A DNA stretch of 64,000 nucleotides, from positions 186,001-250,000 of the forward strand of contig JAACMV010000022.1 in NCBI GenBank assembly GCA_010909725.1. The letters run 5' to 3'. Source of the stretch: Picochlorum sp. 'celeri'. Taxonomy: Eukaryota > Chlorophyta > Trebouxiophyceae. The translations under genes and the position numbers were made by a program. This document shows positions 19,232 through 29,231 of this stretch, in pieces. Numbering within the stretch: position 1 is the first letter of the stretch; each line of letters starts with the position of its first letter. The notes beneath the pieces are model-generated. The model was given only the letters and a program-made list of their open reading frames with translations, had not been told where the DNA came from and made no database searches.

Positions 19232-20281
19232 CTAGTCTGATGAGTCATTTGTTGTACATTTTCGACACAAGGGAACAAAGTACTGCGGAAAGTGCCAGTA
19301 TCGATGCATCACACCCTTCCAGATATCTTGATGGGATGCATCCACCTGAACAGGGTAATATTCCACGCGCAATCCTAGTTCGTTGAGTTCTCTGCGTGCT
19401 ATTTCTCCATACACCATATGGAAAAAGATATTATCTGGGGCTAATCCATTGAAGAAACTGTATACACCTTGATCTTTTAGTAATGCTGGAAGTTTTGTAT
19501 GGAGAATTTGCATATCTTCATAGTATTCGCCATACGTGTCAAAAAATATCCCATCAAAGGGACCAAGATCATCTATGACGTCTTGCCATCGGCCAAACAC
19601 GACGCGTACATTCTCTTTCTTATTCCAACCAGTTCGAATCATATGTTGATACACATCTGGATGGGCTTCAATAATGGTGTGGGTTTTGGGAGCCAATTTC
19701 TGAATCTCCTCATCTATAATTCCCATCCCAAATCCTATATTCAACACATCCCCTTTATTCCAACATACATCCTTTGCATGTTTGACCATCAATGGAGTCT
19801 CCCACCCCATCATGACAGCCTCCCCAGTGGAATCGTCCATGAGCTTTTCATTCTCATAGTGTATCGTACTCTTCAAGTACTCCTCATTCACTGGGTTTGA
19901 TTCTTCTTTCCGCTTCGCCAGACTTTCCCTACCGAGTACCATCTCTGATTGCACCGCCCATTCTAGTAATAGCCGAAATACGCTCTTGTCCGGATTACCC
20001 ATGGCATACTCCCCAGCTGTATGCCCTTCAGCATCCTGAGTTTGCCATGATGCTCCTGCTTCCAAGAGACTCTGCACCATTCTCTCATCCCCATGCTCCG
20101 CCGCATGCATCAACGGTGTTATAGAACTGCCATCAACGCATGCATTCGGATCTACGTCCCCAGACTCGAGGAGTGTCTTGACTGTCTCAAAATCATTTCC
20201 CTTGCATGCTTCTTGCAACGAAGGATTCGGTACTGTACCATCACCTGCATTCATGGCGATTCCTTTGGCATATCTATGCAT
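19232..20281 (-). CDS. RMT2-type protein arginine N-methyltransferase with ankyrin repeats
   Basis: A single exon of 349 residues. Yeast Rmt2 methylates the delta nitrogen of an arginine in ribosomal protein uL11 using SAM. Residues ~15-115 hold ankyrin repeats (SSITPLMHAAEHGDERMVQS, LLEAGASWQTQDAEGHTAGE). The methyltransferase follows: MMGWETPLMVKHAK, the SAM loop DVLNIGFGMGIIDEEIQ, HTIIEAHPDVYQHM, VFGRWQDVIDDLGPFDGIFF, DTYGEYYEDM and GVYSFFNGLAPDN, all hallmarks of the RMT2/GAMT-like group. The Met at residue 10 is an alternative start. Confidence 0.87.
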   Translation of the reverse strand: MHRYAKGIAMNAGDGTVPNPSLQEACKGNDFETVKTLLESGDVDPNACVDGSSITPLMHAAEHGDERMVQSLLEAGASWQTQDAEGHTAGEYAMGNPDKSVFRLLLEWAVQSEMVLGRESLAKRKEESNPVNEEYLKSTIHYENEKLMDDSTGEAVMMGWETPLMVKHAKDVCWNKGDVLNIGFGMGIIDEEIQKLAPKTHTIIEAHPDVYQHMIRTGWNKKENVRVVFGRWQDVIDDLGPFDGIFFDTYGEYYEDMQILHTKLPALLKDQGVYSFFNGLAPDNIFFHMVYGEIARRELNELGLRVEYYPVQVDASHQDIWKGVMHRYWHFPQYFVPLCRKCTTNDSSD

Positions 20282-20445
20282 TTAATCCACCAAAGAAGTA
20301 TGCATTGAGGAGATGTACGCATAATTTGGTCTGTTCTGTCTGAATACTCCTAGATTAAATAGATTTCAGCAGCACCTCAGGTGACCACATGATCCATGGT
20401 CTACACTGGCACCCACCGTACATGCATATAATACATACATTGTGA

Positions 20446-21168
20446 ATGGAGAATACGATGGGTGCACTCACTGGAAAGACGATTATTGTGACTGGAGCGT
20501 CCAGAGGCTTGGGCAAGGAATTCTGCAAGCAATTGGCAAGCAAAGGGAATAGAGTCATAGCTGCTTGTAGAACTCCTGAAAATGTGAAAGATCTGGATAC
20601 TATTGCAGAATTAACGGCTTTGGATGTGTCCATTGTTGATTCTGAAGAAGATCCAAAGAGCATTTCAAATTGGGCAAAAACGATTGCAGGAATGTGCGAT
20701 CATGTCGATGTAGTGATTAATAATGCTGGGGTTTATGGGAAGAGAGCATCGTTCGAGGAGATGGATGCGGAGACAATGATGGAGGTGTATCGAATCAATA
20801 CTGTGGGTCCATTCATGGTCAGTCAGCACCTGTTCAAACACAACTTGTTGGGAGGAACCAAGCCCTCGATAATAGCAAATGTGACAAGCAAGGTTGGGAG
20901 CGTGGATGATAATGGGTCGGGGGGATCATACGCATACAGAGCGTCAAAGTCTGCCCTGAATAATGTGAACAAGTCTATGAGCATTGATCTGGCAGAGGAC
21001 AACATCACGTCCACGTTGCTGCATCCGGGATGGGTTCGGACCGATATGACGAATAATTATGGATTGATTGATGTGGATGAGTCTGTCCGAGGGATGATTA
21101 ATGTCTTGGAGACCAAAGAGTTGCAAGGGACCTGGCATGCATTTGATGGCAAGGTGATTCCTTGGTAA
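20446..21168 (+). CDS. Short-chain dehydrogenase/reductase
   Basis: A single exon of 240 residues, the classical SDR length. Motifs are the NAD(P) loop TGASRGLGKEF near residue 18, NNAGVYG near 90, the catalytic Ser region VTSKVGSV near 147, and YAYRASKSALN (Tyr-x3-Lys) near 165, followed by LLHPGWVRTDM. Arg after Ala in the AACRT stretch of beta-2 hints at NADP preference. The C-terminal end resembles C-factor-like carbonyl reductases. The substrate cannot be told. It converges on the 2OG oxygenase gene (26 bp). Confidence 0.9.
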   Translation: MENTMGALTGKTIIVTGASRGLGKEFCKQLASKGNRVIAACRTPENVKDLDTIAELTALDVSIVDSEEDPKSISNWAKTIAGMCDHVDVVINNAGVYGKRASFEEMDAETMMEVYRINTVGPFMVSQHLFKHNLLGGTKPSIIANVTSKVGSVDDNGSGGSYAYRASKSALNNVNKSMSIDLAEDNITSTLLHPGWVRTDMTNNYGLIDVDESVRGMINVLETKELQGTWHAFDGKVIPW

Positions 21169-21194
21169 TAATTTTACACTGCATACTATTTCAT

Positions 21195-22133
21195 TCATGT
21201 AACATTGCCATCTGCACGGATTTTTCTCAGAACAGTTTGAATCTTTGATGCGGATCCAAAAGACACTGGTGGCCCCCATTCGGGCCTGGAAATACCTGGG
21301 CCGCCTGAAGTATCTTTTGGAATGAATGCAAGCTTCCATACAATACTAAACCGAGGGTTCCCCTTGGCTACTGATGACGGTGGAGACATTCTATGTACAC
21401 AGTCTTGATGCATGAGAACAGCTCTGCCAGGACGAGGTCTGATAAAAACTCCAGTGTCTGCTCCAGCTGCATCAAGAATGAGGGTGTCTGCCGCCCAGTC
21501 CCTGTGCCACTCTGAATTCAGGTAAATCAGCAGCGATACCAACAATGGTTTATTCGCTTCTCCATTGAAGTATTCTCCATATTGCTGCACCCATGGGCTG
21601 GAGGAAGGGAATGATGTGGGATCCGCATCCTGATGATAGACATATGTGTCTTCAGCTGATGCTGCATTCACCAATATATTTGAGCAATTGCCACCTTGTC
21701 CAGGTTCTTGTATCGCATCAGAAGGCATGAATACTATCTTATACTCTGGATATAGTTTCACCAGCCTCGATTGAATTTCCAAGACGCTATCCAGTGATGC
21801 ATCTTGCAATGTTTGTATCACATCATTTTTCACTCCCCATGTCGGGCATCCCCCATCCATATCCAGCGTCTTTCTGTCCCATACATCCCCTCGTAACCGT
21901 ATTTCTCCATCTCCTACGTTCTCGGATAGATGGTGCAACAATTGCAACCGCGACCTCTCGTCAACAAAGTCATCCAAGACAACCACATGTGAATACGAAA
22001 CACGTGCCCCAACGTCTCCCTCCTCTGTAGGCACGATGCAACCGTCCAAACGCACATTCATACTTACATGAGCATCCCTCTCGGGATCCCACGCCGTCTC
22101 CCGAGTCTTAAAAGGCTGGAAATCGACGCGCAT
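21195..22133 (-). CDS. 2-oxoglutarate/Fe(II)-dependent oxygenase
   Basis: A single exon of 312 residues. The double-stranded beta-helix core is visible: the HxD iron motif in YVYHQDADP (near residue 168), LLVSLLIYLNSEW, then the distal His in AVLMHQDCVHRMSPPS and, 10-15 residues later, RFSIVWKLAF, where the Arg should bind 2-oxoglutarate. The layout suits the prolyl-4-hydroxylase-like group. There is no signal peptide, so it is probably cytosolic or nuclear. The N-terminal half (VVVLDDFVDERSRLQLLHHL) is typical of such enzymes. The substrate is unknown. The stop of the next upstream gene lies 8 bp from this start, so the two could share a transcript. Confidence 0.8.
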   Translation of the reverse strand: MRVDFQPFKTRETAWDPERDAHVSMNVRLDGCIVPTEEGDVGARVSYSHVVVLDDFVDERSRLQLLHHLSENVGDGEIRLRGDVWDRKTLDMDGGCPTWGVKNDVIQTLQDASLDSVLEIQSRLVKLYPEYKIVFMPSDAIQEPGQGGNCSNILVNAASAEDTYVYHQDADPTSFPSSSPWVQQYGEYFNGEANKPLLVSLLIYLNSEWHRDWAADTLILDAAGADTGVFIRPRPGRAVLMHQDCVHRMSPPSSVAKGNPRFSIVWKLAFIPKDTSGGPGISRPEWGPPVSFGSASKIQTVLRKIRADGNVT

Positions 22134-22141
22134 ACTCTTTT

Positions 22142-22501
22142 CTATGCACCGCGAGACTTTTGCCTGAGCTGTTTCTTCGTCAACACTAATCTATCAAGAG
22201 CAGATACGTTTGAATCGTTCTTCTTTTGTCTATATTCTGCAACCAATTTACTCATATTTGCCATCTTCTCTGCCCTTTGTTTCTCGAGTTCAACCTTGAG
22301 CCGATCATGTTTGTGCCCTTTCGGTGGTCGCTCTTTCTTCTCTTTCTTCTCAGATATGCTATCAAGCCATTCAAATTCTCCTGTTTTCCGTAAGCTTGCA
22401 ATATTCTTGGCAGAAATCGCTGCTTTTCTCCACACAGACCCAACTTTTTTTGGCTGAACTGCCTCTTTGCCCAATTTCGCCAAAAGATGCGCCGCAGTCA
22501 T
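22142..22501 (-). CDS. Small basic protein, 119 aa, possibly organellar ribosomal
   Basis: A single exon. The protein is Lys/Arg-rich with helical stretches: HLLAKLGKEAVQPKKVGSVW, RKAAISAKNIASLRKTGEF, a Lys/Glu segment, and a C-terminal ALDRLVLTKKQLRQKSRGA. The size, charge and helical ends resemble small mitochondrial ribosomal proteins, but I cannot assign it to a family. It is immediately upstream of the 2OG oxygenase (8 bp between stop and start) on the same strand. Confidence 0.6.
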   Translation of the reverse strand: MTAAHLLAKLGKEAVQPKKVGSVWRKAAISAKNIASLRKTGEFEWLDSISEKKEKKERPPKGHKHDRLKVELEKQRAEKMANMSKLVAEYRQKKNDSNVSALDRLVLTKKQLRQKSRGA

Positions 22502-22910
22502 TACTGCATATATATAATCTAGGTAAAGAATTCAATAAATAGATGCATTTCATGCATTTCCAGCCATGGGTCACAATTGGATCCAGCAACAGCAGTCCTC
22601 GAATCCTCCCATTGTTGTAGGCCATTGATGGGTGCTCTTTACTGAGAGCGGTGCTCATGGCTTGAGGTGTCCAATATTGGACCATTAATGGTCGGCTTCA
22701 GCTTTCAAATGCACTCAGGGGGGAGATTTCGAATTTACTCTGGAGCCAGACAAACCTGTGCACAGGCTCAATGATTATGTTTTTATTGGTCCTGAACTAT
22801 AGTAGTCAACCGAACGGTACCAGTCGCGCCTTGTCTCTGGGGCGCACGTACGCGTGGACGCGAGTCTCTGCCCTCAATGGGCTGCGCAGTTTTGCATATG
22901 TCAGTGCATT
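22502..22910. other. Intergenic with adjacent perfect palindromes
   Basis: The region follows the 3' end of the broken or spliced gene at 22911 and precedes the small basic protein on the same strand. Near 22667-22695 there are two neighbouring perfect palindromes (TCCAATATTGGA and GACCATTAATGGTC). The other ORFs overlap the pseudogene-like region in other frames. Confidence 0.5.
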
Positions 22911-23654
22911 TCAAGAATCGAACGATTTGGGTTTTCGAATCGCAAGGCCTGCGCCACGAGATACTACTGCACCTTGTCCAAGTATCAGAATAGACCCCGG
23001 ATGCACCTGTAGTAAACCATTCTGGCATCCCAAAAGAGGATGCACTGCTGCTTGTCCAGCAACGAAAGAGTGATGAATGCTACCCTGGCTTCCTAGATTA
23101 TAATCGATGATGATGTTCTGTACAGGTGGGTGCCATTTGATCAAAAGGTAAATTACCAAACGTGGCACAGGAGATTCATCATTGGGACCATCATTGGCAT
23201 CCCAATAGTGGACAAACGAACTGCGCACGAGTGCTGCTTATCATTTGAATACAGATAGAAACTCTCCATTTCGACCTTTTTGCCTCGTAAAACAAGTATG
23301 TCTGAGGTCTGAAGCAGTTCTTCTCTGTACGCAAATCAAGATTGGTCAATGAGCCTCCAATCCCATTTGTGATGGCATCTCGATGGTAACCATGGCTACT
23401 CCAGAACACCATAATCGAACCCTGCATCAATATTCTAGGTATGGTTGGCAAATAAACTTGCGGAATTGGTTGGCATCGCATGTAGAATGTGCCATATTTT
23501 TTGCTTTGCTTTGTTTCCCATCGCTACCGACCATTGACCGAAGGTTAGGCATCTCACATCCGTGCTGCGTCATTACGCTTACGTGTACGGTATCAATAAC
23601 GCCCGTCCACTCCGCCGAGAATATTCTGGTATCGAACAAGAATTGGTAGTCCAA
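22911..23654 (-). pseudogene. Unknown gene in three reading frames: pseudogene or unrecognised spliced gene
   Basis: Three consecutive minus-strand frames read like protein: 23654-23427 (FDTRIFSAEWTGVIDTVHV and EMPNLRSM), 23454-23194 (GSIMVFWSSHGYHRDAITN, GGSLTNLDLRTEKN, YLFYEAKRSKWRVSI) and 23228-22911 (FVHYWDANDGPNDES, PRLVIYLLIKWHPPV, IDYNLGSQGSIHHSFVAGQA, PGSILILGQGAVVSRGAGL). The blocks are complementary, not overlapping, so they look like one protein with two frame changes. No ATG starts the first block in good context; the frame is closed by a stop near 23672. Either two frameshifts killed the gene, or two short introns exist (GTCGGT...ATGCAG and GTCGAA...GCGCAG would restore phase). 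I do not recognise the family. Confidence 0.5.
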
Positions 23655-23700
23655 TGTATATTGATTTTATTCCGTATGATACGTTACAAGTTAAATTGAG

Positions 23701-25155
23701 ATGTCTCCAAAGAGAAGCAAGAGCAACAGTCCTGATATTGTAGAGAATAACGCTGTGGAAGCCAGCGCTCGGACAATGCTGGCCGAAGAACGCCGAGTAC
23801 AGCCAAGAATCAATGATGAAATCAATATTATTGATGAGAATGACGTTGATCCGTTGGTGGTTCAATCGCCATTCGAGCAGGAATCCGAGCAATTCCAGCC
23901 GTGGAGTGATGCAGAAGACTCCCAGACCCCAGTTGTTGAAGCGGATGACACTACACATGCAGAGCGAGTGCGCCTTCTCCAAGAATCTCGTGAGAGACAG
24001 CAGTTGGATTTTCAGGTTGGTGACCTGAGTGATCATTCTCTTGTTGTTGGGCCACGAGTTGGGGCTGGGTCATATGGACGTGTGTACCTGGGAGACCATT
24101 TGTCCTATGGGGAGGTTGCCGTGAAGATAGTGCATGCGCATGACTCGAAGGCGCTGACGAGTGTACTGAGAGAAATATCTACGAGTATGACCATGGGAGA
24201 GCATCTGAATATCGCTACAATCTTTGAAACTCGCATTTGCCAGTGCCCAAGGTCATTCCATTTTCCTGTGGGTCGTGATGCATCTCCTGGAGCCTCACCC
24301 TCGATGCAAGAAGCCCCTTTGCATAGACAAAGACAACAACCATGGGCAGGAAGCGCGGACTCACTATCCAGATATGTAGTTGACTGCATGAACACCGGGA
24401 ACAGGAGGCGCGTAACAGTCTTCTCCAGGGACCCAGAGTCCAGTGCAGAGTTGCAGCACTTCCTGTCATCTCTGGATGCAACCAGGGCTGTCGATACTGA
24501 TGACCTCTACTTTGCCATCATCAGCGAGTTTTGCAATGGAGGCACCTTGTACGAGATGTTGAGAAAGGGAGATTTACAACACAATGATGTGGAGGCTAAA
24601 TATGCATACCTGAAAGCCATTGTACTTGGTGCTGCGTATGGCGTGCAGCACATGCACCACAATGATATGGTCCATAGGGACCTATCCAATACAAATATCA
24701 TGCTTCACTACACGAGATTGCCTGAGGACGGCAGGCCTGATGCAGAGTCTTTGACTGCAAAGCTGATTGACTTTGGCCGTGCATCAATGAATGCTGTGAA
24801 AACCATGCAGACCAACTCCCTCAGTACTGTGTCGTATTCTGCTCCCGAGTTTATGATGCGTGGGGACTCAAGCAAAGCCTCTGACATATTTTCTTTAGGA
24901 GTTCTGATGTGGGAGGTGTGGACTGGGTGCTGTGCATGGGCAGGCGCCCGTGATGTTCAGGTGGTGTATGCAGTGACCAGCGGGAAGACGTTGGATATTC
25001 CCGAGGATGTACCCTGCGATCTCATGTTGTTGATGAAATCATGCATGTCATTTGATCCAAATGAACGGCCAGAGGTTGATGAGGTGGTGCAACAACTTGA
25101 AAGCATGACTGATTTGAAAAATCCAGACACCACCGACTCACCATCTGACCAGTAG
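23701..25155 (+). CDS. Protein kinase (TKL-like)
   Basis: A single exon of 484 residues. After a ~105-residue acidic N-terminus comes the kinase domain: VGAGSYGRVYLGDH (Gly loop), VAVKIV (Lys), a ~90-residue insertion between the N-lobe strands rich in Ser/Arg/Gln, IISEFCNGGTLYEML (hinge), MVHRDLSNTNIML (catalytic loop), KLIDFGRAS (DFG), VSYSAPEFM and SDIFSLGVLMWEVWTG. HRDLSNTN, with Ser in place of the usual Lys, is seen in tyrosine-kinase-like groups. The core Lys, Asp, Asn and DFG are intact, so it should be active. No transmembrane or regulatory domain is visible. Its start lies 46 bp from the unknown minus-strand gene. Confidence 0.85.
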   Translation: MSPKRSKSNSPDIVENNAVEASARTMLAEERRVQPRINDEINIIDENDVDPLVVQSPFEQESEQFQPWSDAEDSQTPVVEADDTTHAERVRLLQESRERQQLDFQVGDLSDHSLVVGPRVGAGSYGRVYLGDHLSYGEVAVKIVHAHDSKALTSVLREISTSMTMGEHLNIATIFETRICQCPRSFHFPVGRDASPGASPSMQEAPLHRQRQQPWAGSADSLSRYVVDCMNTGNRRRVTVFSRDPESSAELQHFLSSLDATRAVDTDDLYFAIISEFCNGGTLYEMLRKGDLQHNDVEAKYAYLKAIVLGAAYGVQHMHHNDMVHRDLSNTNIMLHYTRLPEDGRPDAESLTAKLIDFGRASMNAVKTMQTNSLSTVSYSAPEFMMRGDSSKASDIFSLGVLMWEVWTGCCAWAGARDVQVVYAVTSGKTLDIPEDVPCDLMLLMKSCMSFDPNERPEVDEVVQQLESMTDLKNPDTTDSPSDQ

Positions 25156-25598
25156 TTCCATACCGTGACAGAGTTTTCATTCCCTTTTCCTACTTCAGAG
25201 GGTTTCATTACTGTTATAGTCCCTATACAGGACAGATTGTTTTTAATTCTTGAGTTGCATATATTCTAACACTTTCTTTTTTTACAACCACTGCTATATG
25301 CTTGAAGTCAGTTAGCGATGTATAACCATGACAATTACCCTTGCATTTATTTTGACTGTAATACAACTACTGTTTCAAGCGTCGATCGAGCCCTTCGTTG
25401 CCATATGATTCCCTACATGTATGACTCTCTGCATGCAGTCTGATCATCAGACTCATGACTCATGAAGCGCCCCCACTCGATGTACCCAGATCCTCCCAAC
25501 TGGTCTCATAATCGCATCAAATACATAAATTATACCATAATTTTGCTAGAAAAAGACTCGTGAGGGGAGAATCCGCTGCAAGAACACAGACAACCACC
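25156..25598. other. Intergenic with odd palindrome upstream of PPOX
   Basis: The 443 bp hold the kinase 3' UTR and the PPOX promoter. A 17-nt perfect palindrome around a central C lies at 25437-25453 (AGTCTGAT/ATCAGACT), about 145 bp before the PPOX ATG. Nothing else is recognised. Confidence 0.5.
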
Positions 25599-27381
25599 AT
25601 GCTGTCTTCTTTTCAGCTTGTTCCTCAGAAAACAGGTTTTCTGAAAAATACTCGCCAATCATGTCCACAGATATCAGCATCTCGCAATAATCAATTACAT
25701 ACACGATGCTCCAAGGGAATTCGCACGCACACTGGGCTCGTGCGTGGAGGACGATCTCTGCAGAATTCAATTATTTCTGCAGCATCAGCAGCAGGAGCGC
25801 CAGTGGCATCTCAGATTGATGAAAATAGTATTTTAGATGCAGTGATTGTTGGAGGTGGCATCTCTGGTCTCACAACTGCGTTGGTACGTTGCGATAAGGT
25901 TTGGATAGAGCACTGACGTTTAGGACCTTTTAGTGGTCTTAGGGTACATTCTGATGTGATATTACACCTAAATGCAGGCATTGAATGCGGAACACAAGTC
26001 TGAAGTTGGCTCTTTCCTCGTGACAGAAGCAAGAGACAGGGTTGGAGGAAATATCACTTCCATGAGTGATGAGTCAAAGGGTTTGCTTTGGGAGGAGGGT
26101 CCAAACAGTTTCCAGCCAAGTGATGCGGTATTGAAAGCAGCAGTAGATGCTGGATGTGTGGATGATCTTGTCTTGGGAGACCCAAAAGCTCCTAGATTTG
26201 TGTACTGGGAAGGGCGCCTGAGGCCAACTCCCTCTGGACCTGATGTCGTCACCTTTGATTTGATGTCTCTTTTCGGTAAGATTAGAGCTGGATTGGGTGC
26301 ACTCGGTATAAAATCACCAATGCCAGAGTATGAAGAGAGTGTTGAACAATTTGTGCGCAGAAATTTGGGGGATGAGGTGTTTTACAGGTTGATTGAGCCA
26401 TTCTGTTCTGGAGTGTATGCTGGAGATCCAACAAAACTCTCCATGAAGGCTGCTTTCGGGAAAGTGTACGATCTCGAAGAAAAGGGAGGATCAATCATTG
26501 GAGGGGTGATCAAGCTCATTCAGGATAAGAAGGCAAACCCACCACCAGAGAGAGACTCCCGCCTGCCTCCAAAGCCTCAGGGACAAACGGTTGGATCTTT
26601 CAGGAAAGGACTGCAAATGCTCCCAAATGCTATTGCAGAGAAAGTGAAGGAGAGCATTCGCACGTCTTGGAAGTTGACAGCGATTACCAAGAACAAGGAC
26701 AGTGGGATCTTTGAGTTGTCATATGAAACACCAGAGGGACCTAAACTGATAAAGTCCAAAACAGTTGCTCTGACAGTCCCATCCTACGTTGCTGCCGATC
26801 TCTTCAAGGAGGATATTCCAGAAACCTCAAAAGCTTTGAACAGCTTTGATTATCCACCTGTGGCTGCAGTGACAATCACATACCCAGAAAGTGCCATCCT
26901 GGAGGACAGGCTCGATGAGAATGGTAATCTGCCAGGATTTGGACAGCTTCATCCAAGAACCCAAGGGATTACGACATTAGGAACAATCTACAGCAGCTCT
27001 CTCTTCCCAGGAAGAGTTGGAAAAGGTGATGTGCTCCTGCTCTGTTACTTTGGAGGAGCTTTGAACCGCAAGGTGACAGAGATGACGGACGAAGAAATTA
27101 TCGCTCAAGTAGATGTTGATCTGAAGAATATGCTGATCAAGCAGAATGCTCCTCCTCCCACAAAAGTGGCAGTCAGAGTATGGCAGAGAGCCATTCCACA
27201 GTTCAATATTGGCCACTTGGAGCAGGTGAAAGCCGCTGAAGATGGAATCTCTCAAAAAGGTTGGGACGGTCTCTTCCTCGGAGGTAACTATGTATCCGGT
27301 GTGGCTCTGGGCAAGTGCATCGAGTATGGATACACGTTTGCTGACAAAATTGCTGCCTCCATGACTGCCAGCAAGCCATGA
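25599..27381 (+). CDS. PPOX: Protoporphyrinogen IX oxidase, chloroplast
   Basis: The enzyme oxidises protoporphyrinogen IX to protoporphyrin IX with FAD and O2, the last step shared by heme and chlorophyll synthesis. Two exons (25599-25883, 25978-27381) encode 562 residues. The first ~75 residues form a Ser/Arg-rich plastid transit peptide, then the FAD loop AVIVGGGISGLTTAL. Later motifs are EARDRVGGNITSM, EEGPNSFQPSD, EPFCSGVYAGDP, FRKGLQMLPNAIAE and the C-terminal FLGGNYVSGVALGKCIEYGY. The 94-nt intron has donor GTACGT and acceptor ATGCAG and falls right after the FAD loop. A full-length, intact member of the oxygen-dependent plant PPOX1 type. Confidence 0.95.
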
Positions 27382-27484
27382 GAATATGGATCTTTATTAG
27401 AGTAGAGATACAGAAAGCCATTTATTAGTTTATATTTAATTCAAATATTCGATTTAGAGTCCGTAACACGTATAATATTGCAAC

Positions 27485-29130
27485 ATGTCTGTTGAAGAGT
27501 GGCAACTGTCCGCTGAACAGCGTGCAGACACCATTGCTCGTATTAAAGCCAGTATGGCGACCATGTACTTTTTCCAAAATGGCAATGATGCTCAAAATCA
27601 GGATCTGGGGGCAATGGCGGCGATGATTGAGAAGAAGGCATATACGGTTGCTCAAGTTGAGGCAAAAACGACGACTGGCGTGCGTCCTCATCACGAGACG
27701 CTCAAGGTAGGGACTGATTCGTTTTCTAATTGTTTCATATAGTAGCAGCGGTGAGCATTCTCTCTACTCTCTTTGTGCAGGCGTATGTGAGAAAACTGAG
27801 TTCCTTGGTGTTGGAAGCCGTGTCTGGAACACTGCAGTTACAAAGTACTCAGCAGGGAGATGCCATGGATGTGGATTCCATTGATCTGACTGGGTCCAGG
27901 GAGTTTTTGACGACAGAGACGGCAGAGGAGGCTCTTGCTCCAATGTTGCAGGATGGTGCGAGTGTTTCAAGAATCAAATTTAGTACAAAGAGTTTTGGCA
28001 TAGATGCCGCTCATGTCGCCGCTCGAGCGATTAGAAATGTATCTTCAACATTAAAACATGCTGATATGTCTGATATTATAGCTGGAAGGCCGGAGGAGGA
28101 GGCATTGAAGGCTTTAGAGATTATCAGCGAGGCATTGGCAGAAGCAGAGTTGGACAGCTTGGACTTGTCTGATAATGCTCTGGGAGAGAAGGGCATTCGG
28201 GCCTGTGCAGCTGTGATTCAAAAGCAGAAGAATTTAAAGCATATTGCGTTCCAAAATGTTGGTTGCTCCGAGTTTGGCTGTGCAGCGGTGAATGAGCTTT
28301 TGGTGCACTGTGGCAACCTCAGATCAATTCATCTGCTGAATAATATGAGCGGGGATTCCGGGGCAATGTCCATCGCGAAGATTATTGAAAGGTGTCCACT
28401 GTTGGAAGATTTCAAGATGGCGTCAAGTAGAGTTGGTGAGGAAGGTGGGAAGGCTATTGCTGATGCTCTTGCAGTGTGTGGGCATGCCATGGTGAGGATT
28501 GATCTTCATGACAACCCGCTGACGGATGAGTCGGCTGAGTCGCTCGCCAAGGCAATCAAATCTCATCCATGTTTGAAAGCGCTTAATTTGAATGACATTG
28601 CCATGGAAGATCCTGGAATTCAAATCATTGCTGAGAGTCTCTGCGCAGTCAGCAAGACTCTAGAGCATCTTGAGTTGGAACTCAATTCGATCACGGTTGA
28701 AGCAGCTCGTGATCTTGCTGCTGCCATTCATCAAATGGAAAATTTAAAGGTTTTGAATGTCAAGGAGAATGAGCTGGAAGATGATGGAGCTTTGGAAATA
28801 GCCAAATCTCTCCTTGGTCTGAAAAAGTTGGAGGTGGTTGATATGCGTACCAATCAGATTGGAAGAGGAGGGGCCGTTGCCCTTGCCAAAGCATGTGTAA
28901 CCATTCCGTCAGTGAAGGAACTGTTGTTGGATGACAATGAGATATCAGAAGCTGGAGTGGATGCCCTTGTGGAGGTGTTGAAGAAGGGTAAGAAGGAAGA
29001 TATTCTGGGTTCTCTCGAAGACAATCTAGCAGATGAAGACGATGAGGGCGGTAGTAATGAAGAGGGCCACGAAACTTTGGATAAAGCCGTCGATGAGATT
29101 GTGGCAGCCCTCCAGAGTGAACACTTGTGA
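27485..29130 (+). CDS. RANGAP: Ran GTPase-activating protein with WPP domain and leucine-rich repeats
   Basis: RanGAP stimulates GTP hydrolysis on Ran at the nuclear envelope and drives nuclear transport. Two exons (27485-27706, 27781-29130) encode 523 residues. Residues 1-90 are a WPP-type domain (SVEEWQLSAEQRADTIARIK, GAMAAMIEKKAYTVAQVEAK), which targets plant RanGAPs to the nuclear rim and is not found in animals or fungi. Then ribonuclease-inhibitor-type LRRs run to about residue 480: LDSLDLSDNALGEKGIRAC, IDLHDNPLTDESAESLAKA, VVDMRTNQIGRGGAVALAK, LLLDDNEISEAGVDAL. An acidic tail follows. The 74-nt intron has donor GTAGGG and acceptor GTGCAG, inside the WPP region. Confidence 0.93.
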
Positions 29131-29231
29131 GACAAGATTCCCAAGTTTTGATGTACTGGTACTTCATGTAAGTCAAACTCTGCGTCCCTGTAAACCTGGA
29201 ATCAATCCAATCATGAATATTTATATTTAAA

